From Brachynemurus nebulosus (lineage: Eukaryota; Arthropoda; Insecta; Neuroptera; Myrmeleontidae): a stretch of DNA of 64,000 nt. This document shows, piece after piece, positions 23,485 through 37,100 of the stretch (positions within the stretch are counted from its first letter, which is position 1; each line of letters opens with the position of its first letter). Position numbers and translations under genes: made by a program. The stretch is from NCBI GenBank assembly GCA_035578155.1, contig JAPWDM010000001.1, positions 162,289,498-162,353,497 of the forward strand, read 5' to 3'. A model generated the notes under the pieces. The model was not told the DNA's origin. It searched no databases and saw only the letters and a list, made by a program, of their open reading frames with translations.

Positions 23485-23723
23485 TTTTTTAATTTTAATA
23501 TATAATTAATACATAAACTTACAATAAAAACATATTGCTTAAAAATATTTTTTAATTTAAATTTACAATATTCAACTAAAAATTTGTTTATTTTCAAAAA
23601 TATGTTGCACGATTTGTCATTACGTCAGTTAACATGGTCAGTTATTGACATTTATTTGATGTTTGACATTAAATAACCTCACTTTTCATTTTCAGATGTA
23701 AAATCAATATTTTTTTTGTTAAA
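23485..23723. promoter_or_regulatory. shared ITPK1/SMG9 bidirectional promoter interval
   Basis: Only 239 bp separate the ITPK1 start codon (minus) from the SMG9 start codon (plus), so both 5' UTRs and promoters must fit here unless 5' non-coding exons exist. The interval is AT-rich, without an obvious TATA box at a fixed distance, and includes a TGACAT/ATGTCA-like inverted pair around 23645-23670. Confidence 0.6.
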
Positions 23724-26700
23724 ATGTCTGATTATGACAAAAATAAAGATATTCGACGGCGAAGATATTATTCATCACAAAGAGTAAGTTTTTCTAATAT
23801 TCAGTTCATTATAAAAATTTATAATTTTTTTTTTTTTGAAATTTTAGGACCGTGATACCAATTATTCAAATGCTCGACGTGGAGTTTATAAATATGATCG
23901 AGACATCCCCAGAGACTCAGAAAGACACACTCAAGAAAATAAAGAAAAGACAATGCCACAGCCAACAATTTTATTGAAGAATCGTGAAAATAATCAAGCA
24001 AGATCCACGTCTCCAAAACGTGCTAGTTCCGCAACTAAAGAGACAGAAAATCAAGTTTCACAACCAAAACAAATACAGAAACCAAAATCAACACCAGTCG
24101 ATTGTAAGAATTTATTCGATCTATGAAAAAATGATATAATAACGTTTTAATTTTTAGTGTCTACCTCCTTATGGAATCCCCCATTTATGTCTCATAGTGT
24201 TCCGCTCATAGACGCAAATTTTATGTTTGTCGAGGAAGTACAAGAATATTTACAGGATAATTCATGTGACTTTTTGGTTGTCGGTATAATTGGTAATCAA
24301 GGTGTTGGAAAATCTACGATCATGAATTTGTTAATTGATGAAAATGTTAATAAATTTGTGAAAAATAGTAAAGAAAATAAGGATACAGAAAAATACAATA
24401 ACACTGACATGGCTAAAAATGATATTGAGTTAAATTTAAAAAATTTAGCGGAAAATATGTCGAATATTAATTTAAATAAGAATAGTAACAATCTACAGAA
24501 AGGACATCAAATTAGTCAGACGTATTTTGATGTTCAAAATATTCAGCAACTTGAACGAGGCATTCATTGTACTACAGGACTGAATGTATACGTGACCGCA
24601 AGTGATCGGGTGGGTATTGAACTATTTTTGTGGTTTTATTAGGTTTTATCGAATTGGGAATCGTAAAACTTAGATACGCGAACTAGTGGTAAAAAAATTA
24701 ACTACTGCTAGTAGGCAGGGTTTGTTTATTAGATTTTGATAATTCACAAAATTTATGTTGTTTAGCCTGCAAAATACAAACTGGCATATTTTTTGGAATA
24801 TAAGTTTTATTTTCCCACAATAATTAACTGTTTCCAAATAAAAATGGTCAATTCCAAATTGCTACCATTTTTTTAGGTTTCAGTTTTTGCCATCTGGTGA
24901 TAAATGGAAAAACTACTGCCAGTAGGCTAAATATTAAATCACGCCTCTATTTGATTTCCCAATACATAGCTGTCAACAAAAAAATATACATGGTGGCCAC
25001 ATTACTGGAAAACCTGGGAAACCTGGAAATGTCAGGGAATTTTTACTTTCTTTTAAAGTCAGGGAACTTTACCAGAAGACTGTAAAAAAATTGATTTTTT
25101 TAGCTTTTTTGGGATAAGGTAGGGGCGGCATTTTTCACAAAACAGGGCATTTTTTAATAAAATTTCTGGAAAACCTGGAAAAGTCAGGGAATTTGATCTT
25201 CAAAAATCTGTGGCCACCATGATAGAGATTTTTAAAATATTTTTATTTTTGACAATTTGTTCATTTGAAAATATTAATTACTTGTATGCAAATTTCGATT
25301 AAAAATTATTAAAAAGTGACAAAAAGCAGTTCAGAAGCCAATCGACGGACAAAATATTTACAAAAATGATTGCACTGTTTATCTTCAAATTTTGTAAGTA
25401 TATTTTCCATACTAATTATAATAAAAGACTAATTCTCCGTACTTATTCATAGGCAAAATATTTTTATAAAAAATTGTTTTAAAGAAAATGGTGATCATTT
25501 AAAGAATTAAACCTCATTTTTTTTGTTTATTCTTTCGTTCACTAACGAGATCTTAGTATGGAGAATAAAACGAAAAATTTTGAACATGATCGGCACAATC
25601 ATTTCCGAGATATCCTCTTTACCAATTGCTACCATCATACACATTGATACTTCTCCTGAACGATCTCTTTTGTTTCTTATTTTATTACCTTCGAGGCTAC
25701 TAAAGTATAGCGAAAACATTGTGATCACTTTTGAAAAATAAAAAATTTTTTCTCTCCAAAATAAATTTTTTACGCACATTTTGCGTTTTAGAGCTTTCTG
25801 AACAATTTTGGTTTGATGTATGTTCGTCCGTCCGTCTATCTGTCCGTCTGTGTGTCGCCAGTTTGCACGAAGCGGCATAACTTCTGAACTATTCAATTGT
25901 TTTTAATGAAATTTTCTGAAATTATGTAGTTTGGTTCCTGGATGGTCCCCTATGAATTTAATCGAAATCGGAGTAACGGTGACTGCGCCGCTACCATGTG
26001 ATTCTATTAATATACTAAATTGCACCAAGTGGCATAACTTCTGAACTATTCAATTCTTTTTTATGAAATTCTCCAAAATTATGCGGTCTGGTTCGTAGAT
26101 GGTCCCCTACAAATTTCATTGAATTCCGAGTAATAGTATCCACGGCGCTACCATGAAATCCCATTAAATGTCAATATCTTATTTAATGCTAGCCCCACTT
26201 CGCTAAAATTTTTAAAGGATTTTGGTGGTTAGTTTCTAAAATATTTTTACTATTATTTTATAATTTAGCCTTTAAGTATTTTGAGTAACTTTAAGGCGAA
26301 AATATAATTTCACGGTATATATTTGGTAGAATACTGTTTTAAAGTCTTTTACGAGTATGAGGAAGCTATGTGCCACACTCCATTGGCAGCGTATTTTTAT
26401 TTTTTTCTATTAAATTTGTTTACGAGTAGTTAAATATAATATGTACTTTCAATTGAATAAATTGTCACAAATGAAAGAATTTAAAATTTTATGGACCGCG
26501 TTTTTAGCATCTGAAAATAGCCAGAACGATCGTAGAGGCCGATCGCCATCAGTGATCACACATGTGTGCGACATTATCGCAAGCAGGTACCAACCAGTAA
26601 CCAATACGACAAACGTATATGTAAATTATTTTTTTTTTAAGTTTCTGTTAAAATATTGCCGACTCTTGGCGAAGTTTACTGTGAAAGTGCGTGGCCCGTA

Positions 26701-27540
26701 CAGTGTTAATTAATTTAGTTAAAAAAAGAAAATTTTAAAAGTTGCTATTTTCTAAATACATAGCTAGACATTCCCCGTTAATAAAGTATTTTCAAAAAAT
26801 TAGTTTATTAATTTTTAGACAATTTTATTAGACTCGCAGCCAGTATTGTCCGTTTCAAGTTTAGATGAAATGATTCAAATGGGTAATGCGGCTACAGCGG
26901 CTGGTGAGATAATTTCTACCGAAAATTCTAGTGAAATTCAGTCATTGCAACTCACCGCATTCTTACTGACTGTATGTCATGTTGTTATTTTGGTTCAAGA
27001 CTGGTTTTTCGATCCAAATATCATAAGGTAATAAAAATATTTTCAATTCCATTCGTAGCAAGTATCATTTTGATCAATTTATAAGTTATATAAGGTTGAT
27101 ATTACTAATTTCAAAATAGTATTTTTTTATTGCCTAAATCATTAAAGAAACTCATTTCGGGTCAAAAAATATCGATAAGTTAATACAAATTAAACATGTG
27201 CCATTTTCGTACGTTGTATGACGTAACTTGATTTTTGGCAGTGACACTAGGGACGCTAGTGTGTCCAATACGGACTGTATTTAAAATTTGTGTCAAATGT
27301 TAAATAATTCTATGCATTATCATTGCATATGTCCAATTTTAATGATGAAACTTAAAAAAATTTGATAACTATTTAGAAATTTTATTTTGAAAATCGCCAT
27401 TTTTCAACAAATATTCAAATTAGTGAAAACGCGCCATTTCTTGAATATGACGTAACATTTTGTAGCTAGATATGTCGATTTTAATAATTTTCATCGGTGA
27501 GGTGAAAATGAGTTTTCTTTTGAATATGTTTTTCTATTAG

Positions 27541-27629
<89 letters not shown>

Positions 27630-30600
27630 TAATCGGCCAGAATTCTTAAATACTTGCTTTTACTTTGACATTTTATGAATATAATCAAAGTTTTGAGGTT
27701 ATAAATATTGACATTGACGTTTAGTTGATTCAAACTGGGACGTCACTATTGGCTGGGTGCGTGACGCCAACGACATCTATTATATACATTTTTTCATGCT
27801 ATTAAATAATGGTAACCGTGGAAATAAATTTAAAATATTTTCAAAAAAACCGTAAAATCTGACTACAAATATTTGTTATTTACAATTATTTTTTTTTTTT
27901 ATAAATAAATTTGAACAATTTGAGGTATAAAAGACTGGATGAAGTATAAGAGTTATATTAATAAAGTATTTAAACAATTTTCGATGTTAACATGGATATA
28001 ATTATCAAGACAGTATTTCCTTCCAACCCCGGACTATGCAGAGTAAAAAGTTGCTGGTGATAGTGAAACACGTCAGGGAAATTCGAAAATTACGAAATGC
28101 TGATATAAGTCATTTAGTTGAATGTACAGTCATACATAAAGCAAACATCAATAACTTTTTATGAAACATCATTGCATGTGAGTTTAAAATACCTCAAATA
28201 TTTTTAATTCTGTATTTATGGATTGACGTGTAGACGTTAATACGTTGACAGATAAATAAGGAACGACATATTAGTGGCAATTGCGTTTATAATCAAAGTG
28301 GATCAATGTATTATATTTTTATTTAATATTTTTTATTACACTATAAACACATATGAGCATGTATTATTACCTATTTTCTCCACTACTCACGCTGCAATCG
28401 ATTTAATTATCCCCACCATATACTACGCACCCTGCCAATAGTGAGGTGTTTTTCCCGCGTTTTTGTCATTTAAAATTGTAGGGTTATTTTTTTGATGATT
28501 TTTTACAGAATCTGTCGAAAATAAAAAAAATTACTTAATTGATATGGAAAAACAATGCTTTTAGAATATTTTTGTAACTTCAGTCAAGTACCCTATTGTA
28601 CTACAAATCGGTGATTATAAATATAAGCCAATTTTCGACAAATTATCTGACTGTCTTTCATCTTTATAATTTCTATAAATGACAAAAACAAAAACTACCT
28701 AATTTTCAACTCATGTTTCAAGAAAATAACAAAAAAATAAAAATTGTTTCTGTATGTGTTCCGATACCATTACGTTAACCATATTACGTTAGCCAATGAT
28801 GGCGCATTTTTAAAATTTCATCAAATATTTTATCATTAAAATATATTTTTAAAAAAATATAAATTATAAAAATTTTTATTGGTACTATAATTTTTACACA
28901 TATTAATTAGTGACGCAAATATTCTCACTTGCCCCTCTAGTGATGAAATTAGATGCTGTATCAGATAGATCATGTACACACACGTACATCTAATTGAAAA
29001 TAGAAATCGAAGCGCACACAATTTATATAAATTGTACTTCCGTTACCAGTTCGACGCATACGTACTTGTCTATCCGATACAGCTTCTAATTGTACCACCA
29101 GAGGCGTAATATTTTCGATATCATTAAGAAAATTTAAAAACCTCTTTTTGAAAACCATTCATTTTGGTGAATTTTTCCAAATAGTAATTGTAATAAATAT
29201 CTAGTAAAATATCCAAATATTTCTCCAAACTGAAGTAAATTATTAAACTATACTAATATATTTTATTAATTCAAGATTTATACAGACAGCTGAAATGTTA
29301 AAACCAAGTTTAACAACCGCCGGTGAAGAAGAGTTAAATGAACATTCCCCACATTTGTTATTACTACACAATCGAGCGCGAATGGAAGATTTCAATCCTC
29401 CACAATTTAAGATTATTCAACAGGTAACGTAAAAAAATTTAACCCTCTGATGTAAATAGAATAAAAAAAAAAATTATTGTTTTTAGACTTATCGGAAATT
29501 ATTTAACAAATCCAAATTAAAAATTGATACCGGTTTGGGTATTGCATCTGGTAATATACATTATAGTCTATGTCCTGCCACTTGCGGTGAACCGCTAAAT
29601 ATTTTCTTATTACCGGAAATTAATGAGGATGAAGGTATTAAATACTATTCACATTAGACTTAATATATGAAGAGTCCAGTTTCAAAACGGGTCTTTTCCA
29701 AAAAAAAAAAAAAAAAAATTGCGTTACGCACAATAATGGATTCTGTATACATATAAAGCCTTACAGTCTTACACGATTCTGAACAGTTTAAGTTAAAAAA
29801 AAATCCTGTCCCATTGTTTTTAGCATTAGAAAACTTACTTTGTTTTCAAAATGGGTCTTGTCGTATTACTCATTATTTTAAACATATATATCACATTACA
29901 ACAGTTTCTTGTCAATATCTCAAAATCACAAAAAATGGACATGACCCGTTTTGAAACTGGACTCCTTATATATACGCTGGAATACGATATATTCAGTGAT
30001 AAATTCTGTTTGGATATTCATTTGTATGTACAATTTAGTCGATAATATGATAATTCATGGTAATTTCACTAACAAATCGTCAAGAATGCCCCTAAATGTT
30101 CTATATAACTTTCATTTAAAAAAAAAATAATAACATACAAATGAAGGAATTTAAATGTGTTAATGATTATTAAATGTTTGTTTCTGTGTTTCTTGATTTT
30201 TATAGGACGTTTATAAATAACTGAATTACAATTAACCAACTTAAAGGAACGTATGTGATTCTTTTGGTTTCGTTTGCGACTAATTAGTTTGTTAGTAATA
30301 AATTTATGGCCAAATATACTCACGAAAATGTTTGCCAGTGTATAGTTTTCAAGAAAAAATGAAGTTCGGTTTTCTTGTAATAGTATGCTTATTTTTGCGA
30401 TCACTAGAGGGCATTGAAATACCAGAGCATCAGTGTCAACTAAGCAAAGTGGCTACAAAAAGAAGCTCACTATTTTAAAAAAAATTAAATTGAATATTTG
30501 TTTTATCTTGAAGAATATACAGTATAAACTTTTTCAAAATTGAGCATATTCAGAATAATTCACAAACAATTTTCGATAAATTGAGTATCCAGCGGGCTAA

Positions 30601-31278
30601 TTAGAACCCCTTAATTAACAAATTTAAAATATCACATACAAGCTATTGGTATTCTTGAAAATTAAAAATTGTTTTAAAAATAATTTAAGTTGATTGTTTG
30701 TAATTCAGTCGAGTACTTCTGCCAGTTATTTCATCCAATAGTCACAGCTGGTGATTTTACTATTATGTAGTTACTTATATGTAATGTTTTTGGATTGATA
30801 CTGAGAGATGGCAGTATTATCGATTAGATTAAATCAGTACCATACGAATCAATCGTACAAATTCATAAGTGATTTTTGTACATCGTTAACACATATTATA
30901 TACTTTAACAAGAACGGGTTGAGAGTAAGGGCAGTAAAATTTTATAAATCAATTTTATACTGGAAAAAATAGTAAGTGAATAGTCAAACACCGTTCTTAA
31001 TGTTCTTGTACCAGTATACGCATATAAAATTTTACAAATATAAAATGCATATTAAATACGCATATTAAATGTTTTTAGAGGAACAAATTATCTACCGAGG
31101 ACATCCAAAGCTAGAAGAACTTGTACACCGATTGAGAGCATTAATTCAAGGTGCGACTAGAAGTCAGTTAACGCATGCGCAGTTATCTGAAAAAGCTTGG
31201 TTACATTATGCATCTAAAGCATGGGATGGTGTTAAAAAGAGTTCATTTTTCGTAGAATATAATAAATTATTGCCATAA
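23724..31278 (+). CDS. SMG9: SMG9 nonsense-mediated decay factor (7 exons)
   Basis: Exons: 23724-23783, 23848-24103, 24158-24609, 26819-27027, 29276-29423, 29487-29634 and 31079-31278. All junctions are GT/AG and in phase, giving 490 aa. SMG9 pairs with SMG8 to regulate the SMG1 kinase that phosphorylates UPF1 in mRNA surveillance (cytosolic). The charged N-terminal ~105 aa is typically disordered. The G-like domain has SLWNPPFMSHSVP, then the P-loop GNQGVGKS at 151-158, a family TILLDSQP switch at 257-264, and VILVQDWFFDPNIIRFIQTAEMLKP. The C-terminus ends SFFVEYNKLLP. An Asn/Lys-rich insert (about 170-230) after the P-loop is low-complexity. The exon 5 acceptor is fixed at 29274-29275 by phase and by the conserved RFIQTAEM. 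Overlapping AATAAA signals follow the stop at 31278-31288. Confidence 0.95.
24650..24930 (+). repeat. dispersed repeat R2, copy 2 (SMG9 intron 3)
   Basis: Opposite-orientation homologue of 14497-14793. It includes two direct copies of an ACTACTGC(T/C)AGTAGGC motif, near 24709 and 24910. Confidence 0.7.
25690..26318 (-). repeat. dispersed repeat R1, copy 2 (SMG9 intron 3)
   Basis: Reverse complement of the 2650-3285 repeat, including the GTGATCACAATG tail, the GACA/GACG microsatellite (25832-25855) and two ~160-bp subrepeats. It is diverged by substitutions but collinear over the full length. Confidence 0.75.
27543..27623. repeat. (TA)n microsatellite (SMG9 intron 4)
   Basis: Uninterrupted TA run of about 80 bp. 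Confidence 0.97.
28911..29127. mobile_element. long-hairpin MITE family M1, copy 1 (SMG9 intron 4)
   Basis: About 70-nt imperfect terminal arms. The left arm has GACGCAAATATTCTC...GATGAAATTAGATGCTGTATC; the right arm is its complement, with GATACAGCTTCTAATTGTACCACCAGAGGCG. The interior is short. It matches 43945-44168, so the family is dispersed. It sits 150 bp upstream of SMG9 exon 5. Confidence 0.75.
29668..29970. mobile_element. ~300-bp MITE (SMG9 intron 6)
   Basis: AGAGTCCAGTTTCAAAACGG on the left pairs with CCGTTTTGAAACTGGACTCC on the right, nearly perfect over about 25 bp, with AT-rich flanks. A further internal CAAAATGGGTCTTGTC resembles the terminus. No ORF of interest. Confidence 0.75.
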
Positions 31279-31288
31279 ATAAAATAAA

Positions 31289-31937
31289 CGATTTTTTCTA
31301 AAAATTTGTTTTTATTTTTATTAAAAATTCATTCATAAAAATGAACATTGAACAAATACGATTATTACTATTTATAATAATGTAATGTTCAAAAAATTGT
31401 TTACATTTATAAAATATTTACTTAATTAAGGCTATCTTAAATTATTTCATAATACTAACATATAAATTTAAAACAAAAATATAATACTGCTTAAAATTTT
31501 CAACATAAAATATAAACCACAACTAAATAAGCGAAACCAGTCTAAAAAATAATGAAGTGAGACTAAAGTCAAATAAATATCCTGCTATCAGCACAATGGC
31601 GACGAAGTAAGTTCACTGGTGCCATCTAAGGCAGTAAAAAGTGATATATCCTTAAACTGTTAAAATTTTTATGTAAATTTATAATGAAATGTGATAATTG
31701 TGTGATTATTAATGGTGCTTGGGAAAGCATATTCTTACATTTCATTTTAAAATAGTTATATAAAAACTGCTAATAATTTGATTTACGGGAATGTCACTTT
31801 TTATTTCGTCAAATGGTATTAATAAATGCTGATAACCCTACCATTTTGTCCCATCAATTTTATAATGTTTCTTAGTTATTTTACTATCATTTTACATCTA
31901 TCTTTTACGTATGAATATTACTTTAATACTCTAGTTA
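31289..31937. other. gene-free stretch after SMG9
   Basis: AT-rich, no gene or element that I can define. Confidence 0.55.
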
Positions 31938-32098
31938 CACTAGAACTTCGTTTTCTCAAACATTAGTGAACTACTATAATGTAAAAATTGCAGTTTTCTG
32001 CCTTACACTATAATAAATTCAAACATATTCTGCATAAGAGAGGCAGAGGAATTTTTTTGTACTAATTGGAAAAAGTTTGAGAAAGCGAGGCATTGGTG
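31938..32098. mobile_element. 161-bp TA-flanked MITE
   Basis: CACTAGAACTTCGTTTTCTC at 31938 and the complement GAGAAAGCGAGGCATTGGTG ending at 32098, with TA on both outer sides. The ends resemble the pogo-type CAGTAGAACCTC termini at 20605. Non-coding. Confidence 0.75.
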
Positions 32099-32653
32099 TA
32101 TATCAGTCTTTAATAATTAATTAATAATAAATTGATATAATTTTTGGAATAAGATACTTCTGTTCTATCTTTTAAATTTCAAAAAAGAAGAAAGAATGTT
32201 AAAGCATTCTAGTATGTTTAACTAAAAATATTAGAGAACTAATCGATGGTGTATACTGTATTGAAATCTGTCAAATGGGTGTAGTTTAAAAAATGACATA
32301 CGAAAAAGTGCACTGACGTCATGAAATAACTGGGGAACAGTCAACGATTGGACGAATCAAATTAGTTATATATACGTGCAAAATTCAGCTTATAAATGAT
32401 ATTTCAGCAAATTCACTTTAAGAATAGTCTGATTTTGCAACACCAGATGTTCTACCGTCATTCAACAGATCTCAATAAAATAAGTAGTTTTGACAAAATA
32501 TGAGTATAAATTACCTAGTGAATAAATAAGAGATCACGTAAAATATTTTAGACACCACGAATCGATGCTATAATATTAGGTTTATCAGAAATTAATAATG
32601 GATTTTGAAATCTTACATATTATGTATGCGCAAGGTGTACAAATGTATGTGCC

Positions 32654-32655
<2 letters not shown>

Positions 32656-32737
<82 letters not shown>
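32656..32737. repeat. (TA)n tract, 5' flank of BEL element
   Basis: TA run of about 80 bp ending exactly where the BEL LTR starts. A second TA tract abuts the other end of the element at 40450. Confidence 0.97.
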
Positions 32738-32741
<4 letters not shown>

Positions 32742-33469
32742 TGCGCCATCTTGTCACAAAGATTGGCGTTAACTTATTTTTTATAATTGGTGTATATCCG
32801 CACTAATTTGAGTACGTAATGATAAATAATCAATCATTACATCGATACATTTATAATATACAAATAGATGTCACACGACTAATTAGTTGGTTCTGAAAGA
32901 TTTGCGTGAATTCACTTGTATTACATTAGAAACATTAGAAATATAGTTTTGCTAAAAATAAAAGAATAAACACGCTTTTTTTTGATAAAAGTAGATATAG
33001 TCCCGATTTGACTTTCGCAGAGTATTGTTCTAACCGCTATATACAAGTGACGCATTTTGTTTTGTGTAATATTTTTGGTTTTGAGAAAACGCATAATTTT
33101 TGAATTACACAACGCATCATTATTTTACTTTTGATTATTCATTCGCTAATAGTTTTACTTCGTTATTTTCGCGACCGGTTAGTTAATTATCGGTTTTCGC
33201 AATAGTGCAATAAGTGGAAATTCTCTTCCTTTTATCCAACCGCCATTTCCCTAATTTTCCCGTTCTTTCGATCTGAAAAGGCGGCCACTACTACAGTAAG
33301 GTAAGCTTCTGTCAGTATTATTTTCGCATGAACCAGCATTGATTTAATCGGGGAAATATTTGTAATATTTTTAATATTTATAATATTTTTGATACGGTCC
33401 TTCGAATACGCCACCCCCCCGACGGATGTAAGATTTCGTCCTGGACGAAATTTTAGATCCGCGCCACCA
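32738..33469 (+). repeat. BEL 5' LTR
   Basis: Begins TGTTTGCGCCATC and ends GCGCCACCA. About 732-733 bp, same length as the 3' copy. No difference from the 3' LTR found by reading. Confidence 0.93.
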
Positions 33470-33474
33470 TCTTT

Positions 33475-33495
33475 TTTGGCCCTTCACGCCGGATT
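33475..33495 (+). promoter_or_regulatory. candidate BEL primer-binding site
   Basis: TGGCCCTTCACGCCGGAT begins a few bases after the 5' LTR. TGG matches the CCA end of a tRNA. The tRNA species is not identified. Confidence 0.45.
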
Positions 33496-34150
33496 ATATT
33501 TTGGGCCCTTTTCATTGGATCAGATCAATAATTTTGATCTCGCGGTCGAATAGATCGGTTTTTAGGGAACCGAATTATTAATATTCGGCTTGAATTTAGA
33601 TATAGAAACGCATTATTTTGTTAATCGGGAAAAATTATTACACATATTAATTTAAAAACACGGTTTTCAAATCGAAAATAACATTTCGCTTAAATATTTG
33701 ATCATTTTTTTTCTTTAAAATTTTGAATTTTCTATTTGGAAAAACGTGGTCGCATAACTTGTATACATATACTTGTATAAGCATACTTGTAATTACAAAT
33801 ACAGGATTGATACATATACATACAATTGAATAACACGCGGGCTTTCATAACACACATACGACCCATACGACATTATTCATACTATCTGTACATAGGTACA
33901 TAAAACAATCACAGCTGAACAGTGTTACGTTCGCATATACATAGGTGTATGTACATACGTACGTACGTATTCAATTCAATTTATTCGCATAAATACAATA
34001 GTGGGCAAATTAATTTTGAATACTTATACATACAGTAGCGGATAAAAATTTGCAAACCCCTTTTGTTATATTTTTTCCATTATTTTTAATTTGTTGAATT
34101 TTGAATTCCAAACGCTTTTGTTTATATTTTTCATTTGTGTAATATAAATT

Positions 34151-37100
34151 ATGGCTACAGACAAGACTATGGTGAGAAAATTAAAGCTTGCTGAGGCACA
34201 AATACGCAGCTCTTTTGCTAGATTACAAGAAATTTTCGATTTTTCTAAGAAAATTTCTGACGCAAACGCATATTTATTTATCACTAAAGTTAAAAAAGTT
34301 CCTGAAATTCGCAAGGATTACGCAAACGCATTGAATGAAAGCGAAGCTATCAAAATAGAAACAGACGAAGATTATATACCTAATTTTGATCGATTAAAAG
34401 CTTTTGATGAAATGGCCGATCAAATTGAAAATGTTCATGATCGCTTAGTAGCAAAATTGGATAATGTTAAAGCTCCAAGTACTAGTTCCCAAGAAGCGCC
34501 TGTTGCTAGTACTAGTTTTAAAATAAAATTGGAACCAATTCAAATTATTGATTTTGATGGCTCACCTGAGAATTGGATTCCCTTTTATCAGTTGTTTTCT
34601 AAATTAATCCATGAAAATAAAGATTTGAGTAATTTACAAAAAGTGAATTATTTAGTAAAGCATCTGAAGGGAAGCGCAAAATGTATAGTGACTGGCATTC
34701 CACCTACCGCTGAAAATTATCAACAATTATTTGATACTTTAGTATCTCGTTTTAATGATGAACGAGCTTTGGGGAACTATTACTTGGACAAAATGATGAA
34801 TTTTCGTTTGTTAACGCAAGAATCTGAAAAGAATTTAAATCTTTTCTTGGAAAATTTTGTTGAAGCCGCAAACGCAATTCGTAAATTAAATATAAATGAT
34901 GTCTTCGATTTCTTTTTAGTGTATTTAGCCGGGAAAAAATTGGATCCGGAGACTTTTCGTTTGTTCGATATGACGCACAGGAATGAAGCCATTCCTGAAT
35001 TTTCTAGTTTGGTTACTTTTGTTAGAGAACAAACCAAAATTCTCGCTCGGAATAAGAGAGCTGTCGTTTCTGCCCCCGCAAAATTATCAAATAGGGGAAA
35101 AAATGCGCATCATGTTTTAGTCGCGCAGTCAATCGACTCACCCCGCTCTTATAATAATAAATTTGATAAAGCCGCAAAAAATTGTTTGGTTTGTAAAAAT
35201 GGATCGCATCAGTTGTACAAATGTCCATCCTTTTTGGGCTTTACACCACGCAAACGCTTTGAATTTATTAAAAACAATAAATTTTGTTTTAATTGTTTAT
35301 CCGATTTGCACATTTCTAGCAAATGCAAATCGACGCATGTATGTTCACGCTGTAATAGACGACATCACAGTTTATTACATTATTTGAATTCACAACCCGC
35401 CGCAAATTCTGGTCAAAATTTGTCGAATTCGCATTTTACTAATCAGGGTGATTCCGCATCTAATATTCCTGATTCGCTACCTGTCACCGCTACTTCCGCT
35501 ACCTCTTTTGATTTGTATCCCACGATGGTCTTACTATCTACGGCTCAAGTTGCTGTAAAGGATAGTCACGGAAAGCCCATAATTTTGAGAGCATTGTTGG
35601 ACCCAGGATCGCAATCGCATTTTATACGTAAAGATACTTGTGAACGTTTAGGTATTCAAACACAACCCATTCGCTCGTTGGTAAAATTTTTAGGAAGAGG
35701 AATCGCACCAATTCGAGAACAGGTCACCATTAGTTTTAGCTCTTTATCGCAACCTCAAAATTCGTTTAGCCTAAATGCTTTAGTGATGGAGGATCTTACT
35801 GATAAAATGCCCTCAGTACCAGTGAATATTTCGAATTTTACGCACCTTTCTGGCTTAGAACTGGCTGACAAAAATTTCCATACTCCAGGATCCGTGGATT
35901 TGCTTATCGGTGCTTCCTTGTGGCCGGTAATTGTTGGATCACGCAAAATTGAAGGTCCTGCCAATACGCCTACTGCTTTGGAGTCGGTTTTGGGATGGTT
36001 GCTGATGGGTACTGTACCAGTTGAGACGCAAATTGACAATTTGCAATCGTGTCACGCTATGGTAGAAGATCCAGTTAACTTGCTTTTGGAAAAATTTTGG
36101 CAGCTGGAGGAAATTCCGTCCAAACGCAAACTCGAACCTCCAGACGAAGAATGTGAGAAACATTTTCTTCAAACGGTACGTCGTCTTTCTGACGGCCGCT
36201 TTATGGTATCGTTACCATTTCGTCTTCCACCTGATTTATTGGGTGACTCGCTACAACCCGCCACTCGTAAATTTTTGAGTTTAGAACGTCGACTTTCAAA
36301 ATCCCCCGAATTGAAACAACAATATTCTTCGGTTATGGAAAACCAAATATCTAATGGATATATGTCACTTGTTTCACAAAAGGAATTAGATAGCACTCCA
36401 ATCGCTTATTATTTGCCGCATCACGAAATAATAAAACCAGATAGTTCGAGTACCCCGTTACGAATTGTGCTAAACGCTAGTTCGCCTACTACGTCAAAAT
36501 ATTCTTTGAATGACCTTTTGCATGTCGGACCGAAACTGCAAACGGATTTGGTACAAATATTGCTCAATTTTCGGTTGTTTGCCTTTGTTTTAACCTCAGA
36601 CGTTAGACAGATGTACCTCAGAATCGAAGTAAATCCCGCTGATCGTTGCTTTCAACGCCTTATTTGGAGATTTTCGCCACAAGAAGAACTGAAAATTTAT
36701 CAAATGAATGTTGTAACTTTTGGGATGACTAGTTCGCCATACTTGGCTCAACGAGTCGTACGCTACTTGGTAGAATTAGAAGGTTCTAAATTTCCCTTAG
36801 CCGCAGAAATAGCATCACGTGATATTTATATGGATGATATACTTTGTTCGTTACCTGATGAACAAAACGCTTGGGATGCTCAACAACAACTTAAAGCTCT
36901 GTTCGCTTCAGGATCATTTACGCTAGCTAAGTGGTGTTCTAATTCTAAGTTAGTGCTTTCTCAAATTCCCGCAAATGAGTGTTCATCTGATTTTGTCTCG
37001 TTTGATTCGGAGATATCGTTAAAGGTTCTTGGATTACGATGGAATCCAGTTCAAGACAAATTTTCAGTTCAAGTTGGTACAATGCCCTCTCATTGTACAA

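Noticed and set aside
29281..29290. Alternative SMG9 exon 5 acceptor at the ACAG/CAG near 29284
   Set aside because: It gives an immediate stop in phase with exon 4; the upstream AG at 29274-29275 keeps the conserved RFIQTAEM.
30069..30404. 111-codon minus-strand frame in SMG9 intron 6
   Set aside because: AT-rich, no recognisable domain, and within an intron next to a MITE.
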